38,579 nt of DNA. Source: a virus. The notes beneath the pieces were generated by a model. That model saw only the letters and a program-made list of their open reading frames with translations, was not told the origin of the DNA and searched no databases. A program made the position numbers and the translations under genes. The stretch lies in IMG/VR virus record IMGVR_UViG_3300027816_000206, positions 1-38,579 of that record. The stretch is one strand, 5' to 3'. Shown one piece after another: positions 1-9,361 of this stretch (its first letter is position 1; every line of letters begins with the position of its first letter).

Positions 1-2
1 TT

Positions 3-2003
3 GATTACTTTGCTTGGAAAGCATTACAAGAGATGTATTTACTTAAATTACCTAATGGTAAGGTAATTGAGAGACCTCAACACATGTATATGAGGATTGC
101 TTTATGGGTTACAGAATCTTATGAAGAGGCAATGGATTACTACACATCGTTATCAGAACAAAGAATCTCAAAAGCAACCCCAATCATGATTAATTCAGGA
201 ACTTTGATTCCTCAATTAGCGTCTTGTGTATTACATTACAACAATTCGGATTCAAGAAATGGGTTATTGGGAACTATGAATGATATATCTACTTATTCAT
301 CTGATGCTGCGGGTATTGGTCTTTGTATGTCAAACCAAAGAAGTAAAGAAAGTCGTATTACGACATCAGGTGGATATGCTGGAGGGTTGTTAAAATATCT
401 TAAAATTGTAAATGAATCATTGAGATTCTTTAATCAACAAGGTAGGAGACCTGGTAGTGCCGCTATCTATATTGAACCTTGGCATAAAGATATTTTTGAC
501 CTATTGGATATCAAAAAGAACACTGGTAAAGAGGAATTAAGAGCGAGAGATTTGTTTACGGCACTATGGATTCCTGACAATTTTATGAGGGCGGTAAAGA
601 GTAACGAGGATTGGTATTTGTTTTGCCCTAATGATATTCTTAAATCAGGTATTAAACCACTACAAGAATGTTATGGTGATGAGTATGAAGAAAATTATAG
701 AAGAGCGGTTGAATTAGGTTTAGGTAAAAAAGTTAAGGCTCAAGAAGTTTGGAATAAAATTATTGAATCCCAAGTAGAAACAGGTGTTCCTTATTTATGT
801 TCTAAAGATAACGCTAATAAGAAAACGAACCATCAAAACATTGGGGTTATTAAACAGTCAAACTTGTGTAATGAGATTTACCAATATACTGATGAGGAAA
901 CTACGGCAATCTGTACATTATCATCAATGGTATTGAAGAACTTCATTATTGATGGTAAATTTGATTTTAAATTATTACATAATGAAGTTAGAAAAGTTGT
1001 TAAAACACTTAACAAAGTGATTGACATCAATAGTTATTCAACCGAGAAAGGACGTAAAGGTGGTTTAGAACAAAGAGCAATTGCGATTGGAACGCAAGGT
1101 CTTGCAGATGTATTCTTTATTATGGATTATATGTTCACATCTGAACAAGCAAGACAATTGAATAAAGATATCTTTGAAACAATTTATTTTGCAGCTATTA
1201 CCGAAAGTATGGAATTGTGTAAGTCAGGTAAATATAAACCTTATGATTTCTTTAATGGTTCACCAATGTCAAAAGGTATTTTCCAATTTGATATGTGGGG
1301 ATTAACTGAAAGTGATTTGTTTTGGGATTGGTCACAACTTAAAGAAGATGTTAAGAAATATGGGGTTTGTAACTCACTATTCACGGCTCAAATGCCTGTT
1401 GCATCTTCGGCTAAGATAACAGGTTCATATGAAATGACTGAACCCGCACACTCAGCTATTTTTAACAGACGAGTTGTTGGAGGTGAAATTATGATTGTTA
1501 ACAAATACTTAATTAATGACTTTGAAAAGATTGGTATTTGGGGTGAAGACTTAAAGAACGAAATCATATTCAACGAAGGGTCAATTCAGAATATTAATTT
1601 TAATAACTATTTGGACCAAGAAGATAAAAAGTATAATTTCAAAGTTAAAAGAATTGAACACCTAATTAAAAAGTATAAAACTATTTGGGAGATTTCACAA
1701 CGAGAATTAATTGATATGTGTGCGGATAGGGCTCCATTTATTGACCAATCACAGTCAATGAATATCTATATGTCAAATCCAACACTATCAAAAATTACCT
1801 CATCTCATTTCCATTCATGGGAAAAAGGATTGAAAACTCTTTGTTATTATGTAAGAACAAAGGCAATATCAACGGGGGCTAAACATTTGGCGATAGATGT
1901 TTCCAAAATGGAAAAACCCAACAAAACAGAAAAACCTACTGTTGAGGTTTTACCACAAAAACCTACGGACTCTGAGTTTGAATGTTTTGGATGTTCGGCA
2001 TAA
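3..2003 (+). CDS. nrdA: Class I ribonucleotide reductase large (alpha) subunit, 5' truncated
   Basis: Reduces ribonucleotides to deoxyribonucleotides for phage DNA synthesis. The frame is open upstream of the first internal ATG (position 33) to the window edge, so the true start and the N-terminal ATP-cone region lie outside; about 667 codons are visible of a family usually 750-800. Seen: catalytic/redox Cys in LASCVLHY (codon 225), the N-x-C-x-E active-site loop SNLCNEI (codons 858-875), partner Cys in AICTLSS (codon 912), EPWHKDIFDLLD followed by KKNTGKEE, the MPVASSAKITGSYE phosphate-binding stretch, the radical-transfer Tyr pair in CYYVRTKA, and a C-terminal CxxC tail (ECFGCSA). The motifs look closer to the eukaryotic/T4-type NrdA than to the E. 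coli form. An intrinsic terminator follows 16 nt after the stop. The beta subunit NrdB is not in the window and probably lies to the left. Confidence 0.96.
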   Translation, partial: DYFAWKALQEMYLLKLPNGKVIERPQHMYMRIALWVTESYEEAMDYYTSLSEQRISKATPIMINSGTLIPQLASCVLHYNNSDSRNGLLGTMNDISTYSSDAAGIGLCMSNQRSKESRITTSGGYAGGLLKYLKIVNESLRFFNQQGRRPGSAAIYIEPWHKDIFDLLDIKKNTGKEELRARDLFTALWIPDNFMRAVKSNEDWYLFCPNDILKSGIKPLQECYGDEYEENYRRAVELGLGKKVKAQEVWNKIIESQVETGVPYLCSKDNANKKTNHQNIGVIKQSNLCNEIYQYTDEETTAICTLSSMVLKNFIIDGKFDFKLLHNEVRKVVKTLNKVIDINSYSTEKGRKGGLEQRAIAIGTQGLADVFFIMDYMFTSEQARQLNKDIFETIYFAAITESMELCKSGKYKPYDFFNGSPMSKGIFQFDMWGLTESDLFWDWSQLKEDVKKYGVCNSLFTAQMPVASSAKITGSYEMTEPAHSAIFNRRVVGGEIMIVNKYLINDFEKIGIWGEDLKNEIIFNEGSIQNINFNNYLDQEDKKYNFKVKRIEHLIKKYKTIWEISQRELIDMCADRAPFIDQSQSMNIYMSNPTLSKITSSHFHSWEKGLKTLCYYVRTKAISTGAKHLAIDVSKMEKPNKTEKPTVEVLPQKPTDSEFECFGCSA

Positions 2004-2019
2004 GAAAAAAATAACTTAC

Positions 2020-2048
2020 AAAACTCTCGGCACTGTCGGGAGTTTTTT
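2020..2048 (+). terminator. Rho-independent terminator after nrdA
   Basis: The two 11-nt arms AAAACTCTCGG (2020-2030) and TCGGGAGTTTT (2036-2046) pair with two G-T wobbles around the 5-nt loop CACTG, and the 3' arm runs into a six-T tract (2043-2048), then ATTTTAT. It lies between the nrdA stop and the structural operon, so it separates the two transcription units. It is the only clear GC-containing hairpin with a T-run that I found in the window. Confidence 0.85.
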
Positions 2049-2058
2049 ATTTTATATG

Positions 2059-2092
2059 TATTTATTGAAAATATTATAACATTATATTTATA
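2059..2092 (+). promoter_or_regulatory. Candidate phage (late?) promoter region ahead of the structural operon
   Basis: Two copies of TATTTAT lie here, at 2059-2065 and 2085-2092 (TATTTATA), directly after the terminator and before the gp25-like start at 2097. The same heptamer precedes other first-of-unit genes in this window. Known: T4 late promoters have a lone -10-like TATAAATA box read by gp55. Inference: this is the equivalent element of this phage. The second copy is only 4 nt from the ATG, so the first is the better promoter candidate. Confidence 0.4.
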
Positions 2093-2096
2093 TAAT

Positions 2097-2552
2097 ATGG
2101 CAGATGGGATTACATATGGTATAAATTTTCCTTTTAGAGATTCGTTTGATGGTAAATATTTGGATTTATCTGTTACCAATGACGAAGAAATCAGGTCTAA
2201 TTTAATTCACCTTTTATTAACAAGAAAAGGTACTAGATATTATTTACCTGATTTTGGAACTAGATTATATGAATTTATTTTTGAACCATTAGATGGTCCC
2301 ACATTTTCCGACATTGAATCTGAAATTAGAGACTCGGTTGAACAATATATACCTGAATTAAAAATAACTAATATATCAATTAAAGCCGCTTCAGAAGGTG
2401 AAGAAGATAAAGGAACATTTATTGAAAATGATGAACGAGTATTTAGAGTACCTGGAATATCTGAAAAAGAACATACCGCAAAAGTTAGGATAGATTATAT
2501 TGTTACTAACGAAGCATTTAACGCGAGTGATTTCGTGATTATTAACATTTAA
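2097..2552 (+). CDS. Baseplate wedge subunit, gp25-like (GPW/gp25 family)
   Basis: Lysozyme-like-fold wedge component that sits near the tail sheath initiator in contractile tails. The 151-residue length matches T4 gp25 (132) and related GPW proteins. The family signature is visible in the middle: LLLTRKGTRYYLPDFGTRLY, then FEPLDGPTFSDIESEI, and a terminal half ending with the usual IDYIVTNE-type beta strand. It is the first gene after the nrdA terminator, begins with ATG in an A/T-only leader without a Shine-Dalgarno sequence, and is followed 4 nt later by the gp6-like gene, the usual gp25-gp6 neighbourhood of T4-related phages. Family known; assignment from motif and synteny. Confidence 0.92.
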   Translation: MADGITYGINFPFRDSFDGKYLDLSVTNDEEIRSNLIHLLLTRKGTRYYLPDFGTRLYEFIFEPLDGPTFSDIESEIRDSVEQYIPELKITNISIKAASEGEEDKGTFIENDERVFRVPGISEKEHTAKVRIDYIVTNEAFNASDFVIINI

Positions 2553-2556
2553 AATT

Positions 2557-4395
2557 ATGGCAAATAAAAAAATATCGTATACAACTAGAGATTTCCAATC
2601 AATTAGGACTGAGTTAGTTAATTTCACTAAAATTTATTATCCTGATTTAGTTGAAAATTTTAATGACGCTTCGGTATTCTCAGTATTACTTGATTTAAAT
2701 GCGGCTGTTACTGACAACCTACAATTTAATATTGACAGAAGTATTCAGGAGACGGTATTACAATACGCACAACAACCATCATCAATCTTTAATATTGCAA
2801 GAACTTATGGTTTAAAAATACCAGGTCAAAGACCTTCTGTTGCATTAGTTGATTTCTCAATTACGGTACCAGCATTAGGTGATAAAGAAGATTTAAGATA
2901 TTGTGGTATATTAAGAAGAGGGTCACAAGTTAATGGTGCGGGGCAGTCATTTGAAACTGTATATGATATTGATTTTGCGTCACCTACTAATTCCGAAGGT
3001 TATCCTAATAGATTAAAGATACCTAATTTTAATTCAGATAACAAGTTAGAAAATTACACTATTGTTAAACGAGAAACCGTTGTTAATGGAACCACAAAAG
3101 TATTCAAAAAAGTAATAACGGCAAATGATGTAAAACCATTTTATGAGTTATTTTTACCTGAAAAAAATGTTTTAGGTATTACAAGTGTTCTATTAAAAGA
3201 CGGAACTCAATATACTAATGTACCAACACCACAAGAATTTTTAGGGTTAGATAATAGATGGTATGAGGTTAGTGCATTAGCTGAAGATAGAGTTTTTGTT
3301 GAAGACCCCACTAAAGTATCTGATAAACCTGGTATAAAGGTTGGTAAATACATACAAACAAGTACTAAATTTATTACAGAATATACACCTGAAGGTTTCT
3401 TAAAAATGACATTTGGTGGAGGTAGTCAATCGGCGGATGAACAATTAAGAGAATTTGCTAGAAATGGATTTAAATTAGACTTATATAAGTATTCTAATAA
3501 TTTAGCGTTAGGAAGTACTTTAAAAGGTAACTCAACTTTGTTTATACAATATAGAGTTGGTGGTGGAACTGGTAGTAATTTAGGTGTTAATGTTATTACT
3601 CAAATTGGAACTGTTTCTTTCTTTGTAAATGGACCTTCACAATCATTTAATACTACGGTAGTTAATTCACTAAGTTGTACTAATGTTACTGCTGCAATTG
3701 GAGGCGCTAATTTCCCAACAATGGAGGAGGTTAGAAATTTGGTCGGATTTAACTTTTCATCTCAAAAAAGAGCCGTAACGGTTAACGATTATGATTCATT
3801 AATTAGAACAATGCCTTCACAGTTTGGGGCACCTGCTAAAGTTGCCATCACAGAAGAAAATAATAAAATAAAAATACAAATGTTGGCGTATGATGAGTCA
3901 GGTAGTCTGACTGAAATCCTATCAAATACGTTAAAAAATAATGTTGCCAATTACCTTTCAAATTATAGAATGATTAATGACTATATTTCTGTTGAATCTG
4001 CTAATGTTATTGATTTAGCTTTAAACATTGATGTGGTGTTGGATAACAGTCAGACTCAGGGAGCCGTTATTTCACAAATAATTAATTTAGTTTCTGATTA
4101 TTTTGACCCAATTAATTTACAAATGGGTCAAAATGTTAATATATCTGAAATTAGAAAAGAGATTCAAAATCAAAATGGGGTTATTAGTGTATCTGACATT
4201 AAAGTCTTTAATAAGGTTGGTGGACAATATTCATCATCCCAAACATCCCAAAGATATATTGATAGCACAACTAAAGAGATTGAATTAATTGATGACACAA
4301 TATTTGCGGAACCCAATCAAACTTACCAAATCAGGTACGCAAATAAAGACATTAATGTTAGAGTTAAAAATCTATCTACCGTTAATTTCAGTTGA
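2557..4395 (+). CDS. Baseplate wedge subunit, gp6-like (baseplate J family)
   Basis: Forms the dimeric wedge ring of the inner baseplate. At 612 residues it is close to T4 gp6 (660). The N-terminus (ISYTTRDFQSIRTELVNF, then FNDASVFSVLLDLNAAVTDN) is the typical baseplate-J opening, and the second half carries the MEEVRNLVGFNFSSQKRAVT-NDYDSLI stretch that far-T4 gp6 proteins share. The C-terminal third (about residues 480-560) is the J-like alpha/beta core (VLDNSQTQGAVISQI, NISEIRKEIQNQNGV). It starts 4 nt after the gp25-like gene, so the two are co-transcribed, and it ends before a 70-nt gap with inverted repeats. Confidence 0.92.
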   Translation: MANKKISYTTRDFQSIRTELVNFTKIYYPDLVENFNDASVFSVLLDLNAAVTDNLQFNIDRSIQETVLQYAQQPSSIFNIARTYGLKIPGQRPSVALVDFSITVPALGDKEDLRYCGILRRGSQVNGAGQSFETVYDIDFASPTNSEGYPNRLKIPNFNSDNKLENYTIVKRETVVNGTTKVFKKVITANDVKPFYELFLPEKNVLGITSVLLKDGTQYTNVPTPQEFLGLDNRWYEVSALAEDRVFVEDPTKVSDKPGIKVGKYIQTSTKFITEYTPEGFLKMTFGGGSQSADEQLREFARNGFKLDLYKYSNNLALGSTLKGNSTLFIQYRVGGGTGSNLGVNVITQIGTVSFFVNGPSQSFNTTVVNSLSCTNVTAAIGGANFPTMEEVRNLVGFNFSSQKRAVTVNDYDSLIRTMPSQFGAPAKVAITEENNKIKIQMLAYDESGSLTEILSNTLKNNVANYLSNYRMINDYISVESANVIDLALNIDVVLDNSQTQGAVISQIINLVSDYFDPINLQMGQNVNISEIRKEIQNQNGVISVSDIKVFNKVGGQYSSSQTSQRYIDSTTKEIELIDDTIFAEPNQTYQIRYANKDINVRVKNLSTVNFS

Positions 4396-4419
4396 TAATT
4401 TATTTTTATTCATAATCAT

Positions 4420-4451
4420 CTATTTTTAAAAATAGTATATAAACTATTTAT
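4420..4451 (+). promoter_or_regulatory. Inverted repeats overlapping a TATTTAT element, ahead of the 1631-residue gene
   Basis: The 70-nt gap after the gp6-like gene holds a perfect palindrome CTATTTTTAAAAATAG (4420-4435) and an overlapping perfect inverted repeat AAATAGT-6 nt-ACTATTT (4430-4449) whose right arm runs into TATTTAT (4445-4451), 14 nt before the ATG. It could be a promoter plus operator, or a weak hairpin in the mRNA. Being A/T only, chance palindromes are not excluded. Confidence 0.4.
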
Positions 4452-4465
4452 GTTAAAAGATTATT

Positions 4466-7400
4466 ATGTCAAATTCTTATAGGATAAGAACAACACCTGG
4501 GGTAGATAAATCAATTAAAGTATTAATAGACCAAGAATTTGAGTATCTTGAGATATTATCTCTTAAAATATTAAAAGACCAAATCTACACAAGACAGTGC
4601 TCAGATTATGGTGTGGTTATTGGTCGTATTAGCGTTAATAATGGTCTTGGAATTCCTAATGCGAAGTTATCTGTTTTTATTCCTTTAAGCGAAGAGGATT
4701 CAACAAATCCAATAATATCAGAAATTTACCCATATAAAACTGTTACAGACCAAAATGAAGATGGGTATAGATATAATTTATTACCATATATACCATCATA
4801 TAACGGACACGTACCTACAGGAACATTTTTTGAAAGGGATGATGTTATTTTAGACCAAACATTAATTGAAGTTTATGACAAATATTATAAGTACACCACA
4901 ACAACTAATGATAGTGGTGACTTTATGATATTCGGTGTTCCCACTGGTGAACAAACTATTTTTGTTGATATTGATTTGTCCGATATTGGTGAGTTTTCTC
5001 TATCACCAAAAGATTTAATAGACATGGGGGTTACTACTGAGGCAATGGTTGATGGATTTAATTTTAAAGCGTCAACCAATTTAAATTCACTACCTCAGAT
5101 AGTTTCATTTTCACGAAACATTCAAGTAGAGCCATTATGGGGGGAGCCTGAAATATGTAATATAGGTATAACTAGAACTGATTTTGATATAACTAGGGAA
5201 ACTAATGTACAAATAACACCATCGGCTATTTTTATGGGTTCAGTAATTTCTGATGTTGATATGTCCGCAATTAAAACGGGGTGCAAAGTTAATAAAAAAA
5301 TGGGGAATCAATGTTCTCTAATAACAGGTCCTGGTCAAATTAAAAGTATCAGACAAACGATTAATGTTGATAATCAGGGTAGACCTTTATTAGAGGAATT
5401 TGAATTAGAAAATGGTGGTCAAGTTATAGACGAAAATGGTGCTTGGGTTGTGAACGTACCAATGAATCTTAATTATGTTACAACAAATGAATTTGGTGAA
5501 CAAGTATTATCTGACGATGTGAATGTAGGTGTACCTACTAAAGGAAAATATAGATTTAAAGTTAAATATAATCAGCCACCATCCTTAGACGTTTCAATAA
5601 AAAGAGGGTATTTTTTAGTACCTAATATACGAGAATACGGGTGGACAAGTTATATTACAACACCAAACGCCTCGGATGTCCAAAGGTCATACGCATTTAC
5701 CACAAATTGGGATGATTACGGAGATAATATGACAGCATTTGGTCAACAAATGATTAATGATGCGATTAATTGTGAGGATAAGTTTTATGAGATGAGGTAT
5801 AATAAAGTATATACCGTATCAAGTCATATAACTGAATATAGAAAAGGTAAATCTAAAAAACGATTTATAGCTATTAAACAAATAACTGACGATAAATGTG
5901 ATTCGGAGGTAGTTAGATTTCCAACCAATGACGCTCAATATGACCCTAATGCTAATTTTACATTATACTCAATTATGATGGGGTTTTTATTACCATTTAT
6001 GTTGATTATGTTAATTGTAATGCATGTTTTAGCGTTTATTGCTTGTTTTGTACTAGCTATTATTGCAACAGTTTTTGTTGTTATTGGTGGTATTATCTAT
6101 CTAATTGGGTTGGCTATTGGTTTAATACCAGGTGCTGGTGATTTTGCTGATAAAATAAAGAATGCTGGAAATGCTTTGATTGAAGCGGGTAATTCCTTGG
6201 GTGATTTATGTTATTCATTTAAAATGAGATTTTGTCTTTTAACTTATCCTGATTGTGAACGTTGTGATAAAAATCCTGACGTTAGTTCAGAGCCATCAAC
6301 ACCACCCTCAAATCCTACGGTAGATTCTCTTAATGAGACTAATGCTAGTTTAGGTAGTGCAGGTGTTCTTAGTAGTTTTTATGATGCGGGTCAATATAAT
6401 TGTAATTCTCCTTATGAAAATAAAACTGGCCAAATTTTGGCAGGACTTTCAGATACCTCAATTACAAATAAATCACAAGGGTTAATTAATTTAGTTACTA
6501 TACCACCATCATACTTATTTAGTTCAAGTTTAACTTTGGCGAATAGAATGAATTTATTTAATACTAAGGGTAAATATTTTGACCCAACGATATCACCAGG
6601 TGGAGGGGTTAATCAAATTAAAGTAACCTTTGATACTAATATCAATAACCCCAACACTACTTGGCATTTAGATAATGTGGTTTGTTTAGTTGTAGATGAT
6701 AAAAACATCAGCAAGTTCCAAGTAGGAAAAGTATTAACATTTAATAACCCTACAATATCTAATGACCCAAATTTAACGGGTTCAACTTTAAATATTTATA
6801 GTAATAATGCGATAACAGGAACAACGATAGGTACCCCTACAGCATTTTCAAATATTAATCAATATAATAGAGTTGTTGAATACGCATCACCCTCAAACAC
6901 TGGTAATTTATCGGTAACCTATACATTAACCGCATTTACTGAAGATGTGTTATATGCTAAATATCCTATGGATATTGAGTATTTCCAAGTTTTACAAATA
7001 AAAAAAGTATCCAACTTTATTACGGATTCTACCAATTTATTACCTGATTCATTACCTGAACGTTTTATTAAGAACCCTGCGTATTATTTAACAATTGATG
7101 ATGATAATTGTATGATTCCCGATACTTTGTCACCTGTATCTTGTTATTCGGGGTATAATGAACAAAATATTATATTTTTAGTTAGAGGAGTTGACCCAAA
7201 TACAACTAAAACAAAATGTAGATATGATTTAAGTAAACTTTATGGTTATTCGTCATTTGGAAATGCGAGTTCTATTGTTGAGGGTGACTTCTATCTTAAT
7301 ATACCAATACAAGGTAAATTAAGGAATGTTAAACACGATTCACCGTTGATTATATCTAATAGTTATGCAACCGACGCATACTCAGGACAAAAATTATTTT

Positions 7401-9361
7401 ATGACTCTTACCAATTTTTACCTGGAGGACAGTTCAGTGCATTTACAAGTACGATGACTAAGTATTATTCAAACCTTGATGAAGCGTCTCAACCATTAAC
7501 ACCAACAAACTCAACATTAATTTCACCTAATAATGGGTTAAGTGTTAATCCATTAAATGAAATGACTAAAGAATGGAATAACTCAACAATACTTGGACCA
7601 TCTTGTACAGGGTTTACACCGACATTTAACTCATCAGTTGTTCAGAACAGAGGATACCTAATTAATGAACAAGTTGAGGGTGGCTCACTACTTTATTTAG
7701 ACGCTACAATCCCATTAATACCTGTGGCAAACCCAACATCAACCTCACAAGTATACTCAACAATATACCCAACAACATTAACAACTAGTTTTACATTAGG
7801 ACCATCTGGTAGACAGATGGTTATGAGGTCTGACAGATTACCCTCTTCTACAACAACTCAAAGTAATTTAACAAATCAATATGTTCTTTTTGAAAATGGT
7901 AGTTTGGTTGTTTATGGTTTTGATTCTGGTGGTGTGTTAACCACTTTTGATATTACTAATTCACTATATACTGATGGTGGTGGTCAAGATTTATCTGATG
8001 ATGGGTGGGGTAATATTGTTGGTAATGATATTTTAGGTTCTTTTGAATGTGAAAATATGGTTCCTTTAGGTTGTTATAGTGAGAGTGATGGTCAAATAAC
8101 CATAGCACCTCCTGGTGATAATTGTTATACCACATTAGGGCAACCAACTATGGAAGATGGTTGTTATGTTTTCCTTAGAACACCTTTGCTTTCATTACCT
8201 ATAGATTTATTTTATATGGTTGAATGGTTTGCTAGAAATACAACTATGTATGGTGTATGTCAAAACGTATTTGGTCATGTATTCACAAACAATTGGGTGA
8301 ATGGTGTTTTATATCACTTCCCGTTTAAAAATAATACATTTTTTGATAATAATAATGACCCATACGCTGTTTATTGTACTGATGTAATATACTTAGACCA
8401 AACTAATAATAATTTCTTTTATAGAAGTGCACCATACACTTACACTAATAAGTTTATAGGTAGAGAGGCACCTGACTATAATGAATACAAAGGTAACGTT
8501 GTTAATATGATGTTCCCTACCACAATTATGGATTTAGGACCTAAACAAAAATATTTACAAGAAGTATCAATTACAAATGAGTATGACGGTTATATTTTAA
8601 ATAGATTATCACCCACAACATTTAATGATATTAGCGATTTATTAACTTTGTTAGTTGTAGCTAGATTAGTTAATACACTTAATTTTGGTGGTGTATTGTC
8701 TTATTTTAAAAGGGATAATGATTTTGTTGACGGTGATTATGCTCAATTAATAGCCACTAACTCTCAGTTTGGGGTGTATCCGTTTGAACAAGGGTATTAT
8801 GGTGGTAATGATATTTATTCATATTCTCAAATTTTTGGAGTTAATAATGTTATTGGTGTGTTCTTTAAATCTAATTTGCAGGCTAGAGATTATATCACAC
8901 CTAAAAGAAATATTTATTCGGGTATAGGTCCTTTTAGTACAATAAATTGTGCTCTTGAAGACATTCCTGTTTTTAGTCAAAGAGTACCATTCTACATGTG
9001 GTCTATTGCGAATAAACCAACAATATTTGGAGGACAAATAAATAATTGGGATACCAATTTAAATTTTTCAACTGAATTATTTTCTCACAGATATCAAGAC
9101 TTAGATAGATTATTACAATCGTCTAGATATTTTAGACCTAATAATTTTAACCAAACTGATTATTTTAAAGGATATATATATGCGGTGAATTCTTCAGGTA
9201 ACATTGACGCTGATGTCTCTTATTGGTACAAACCAACGGCACCTCAACAATCAATTTTAATGGGAGCTCCTTTTTATTTTTATTTTGGTTTAAGACAAGG
9301 TAGAACGGCCTTTGATAAATTTGCAGAATCTTGGGTAGATTTTGATGATATAACATATTAA
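4466..9361 (+). CDS. Very large structural protein, probable baseplate wedge/tail component (gp7 position)
   Basis: The 1631-residue product lies directly behind gp25-like and gp6-like genes, where T4 has gp7 (1032 residues); a wedge role is inferred from order only. Residues about 45-165 look like a carboxypeptidase-regulatory/CNA-B type beta sandwich (GRISVNNGLGIPNAKLSVFI, then NDSGDFMIFGVPTGEQTIFV). Residues about 501-557 are an almost uninterrupted hydrophobic stretch (GFLLPFMLIMLIVMHVLAF, then FVVIGGIIYLIGLAIGLIPG) enough for two membrane passes, followed by a Cys cluster near residues 580-603 (Cys-x6-Cys-x6-Cys-x2-Cys around RFCLLTYPDCERC). The rest is beta-rich, Asn/Thr/Tyr-rich and has no recognisable enzyme motif. 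A TATTTAT element precedes it; its TAA overlaps the ATG of the next gene by one base. Confidence 0.72.
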   Translation: MSNSYRIRTTPGVDKSIKVLIDQEFEYLEILSLKILKDQIYTRQCSDYGVVIGRISVNNGLGIPNAKLSVFIPLSEEDSTNPIISEIYPYKTVTDQNEDGYRYNLLPYIPSYNGHVPTGTFFERDDVILDQTLIEVYDKYYKYTTTTNDSGDFMIFGVPTGEQTIFVDIDLSDIGEFSLSPKDLIDMGVTTEAMVDGFNFKASTNLNSLPQIVSFSRNIQVEPLWGEPEICNIGITRTDFDITRETNVQITPSAIFMGSVISDVDMSAIKTGCKVNKKMGNQCSLITGPGQIKSIRQTINVDNQGRPLLEEFELENGGQVIDENGAWVVNVPMNLNYVTTNEFGEQVLSDDVNVGVPTKGKYRFKVKYNQPPSLDVSIKRGYFLVPNIREYGWTSYITTPNASDVQRSYAFTTNWDDYGDNMTAFGQQMINDAINCEDKFYEMRYNKVYTVSSHITEYRKGKSKKRFIAIKQITDDKCDSEVVRFPTNDAQYDPNANFTLYSIMMGFLLPFMLIMLIVMHVLAFIACFVLAIIATVFVVIGGIIYLIGLAIGLIPGAGDFADKIKNAGNALIEAGNSLGDLCYSFKMRFCLLTYPDCERCDKNPDVSSEPSTPPSNPTVDSLNETNASLGSAGVLSSFYDAGQYNCNSPYENKTGQILAGLSDTSITNKSQGLINLVTIPPSYLFSSSLTLANRMNLFNTKGKYFDPTISPGGGVNQIKVTFDTNINNPNTTWHLDNVVCLVVDDKNISKFQVGKVLTFNNPTISNDPNLTGSTLNIYSNNAITGTTIGTPTAFSNINQYNRVVEYASPSNTGNLSVTYTLTAFTEDVLYAKYPMDIEYFQVLQIKKVSNFITDSTNLLPDSLPERFIKNPAYYLTIDDDNCMIPDTLSPVSCYSGYNEQNIIFLVRGVDPNTTKTKCRYDLSKLYGYSSFGNASSIVEGDFYLNIPIQGKLRNVKHDSPLIISNSYATDAYSGQKLFYDSYQFLPGGQFSAFTSTMTKYYSNLDEASQPLTPTNSTLISPNNGLSVNPLNEMTKEWNNSTILGPSCTGFTPTFNSSVVQNRGYLINEQVEGGSLLYLDATIPLIPVANPTSTSQVYSTIYPTTLTTSFTLGPSGRQMVMRSDRLPSSTTTQSNLTNQYVLFENGSLVVYGFDSGGVLTTFDITNSLYTDGGGQDLSDDGWGNIVGNDILGSFECENMVPLGCYSESDGQITIAPPGDNCYTTLGQPTMEDGCYVFLRTPLLSLPIDLFYMVEWFARNTTMYGVCQNVFGHVFTNNWVNGVLYHFPFKNNTFFDNNNDPYAVYCTDVIYLDQTNNNFFYRSAPYTYTNKFIGREAPDYNEYKGNVVNMMFPTTIMDLGPKQKYLQEVSITNEYDGYILNRLSPTTFNDISDLLTLLVVARLVNTLNFGGVLSYFKRDNDFVDGDYAQLIATNSQFGVYPFEQGYYGGNDIYSYSQIFGVNNVIGVFFKSNLQARDYITPKRNIYSGIGPFSTINCALEDIPVFSQRVPFYMWSIANKPTIFGGQINNWDTNLNFSTELFSHRYQDLDRLLQSSRYFRPNNFNQTDYFKGYIYAVNSSGNIDADVSYWYKPTAPQQSILMGAPFYFYFGLRQGRTAFDKFAESWVDFDDITY

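Noticed and set aside
1847-2179. Minus-strand frame of 110 codons over the nrdA end
   Set aside because: It runs antisense to the conserved C-terminus of NrdA, through the terminator and into gp25; no support.
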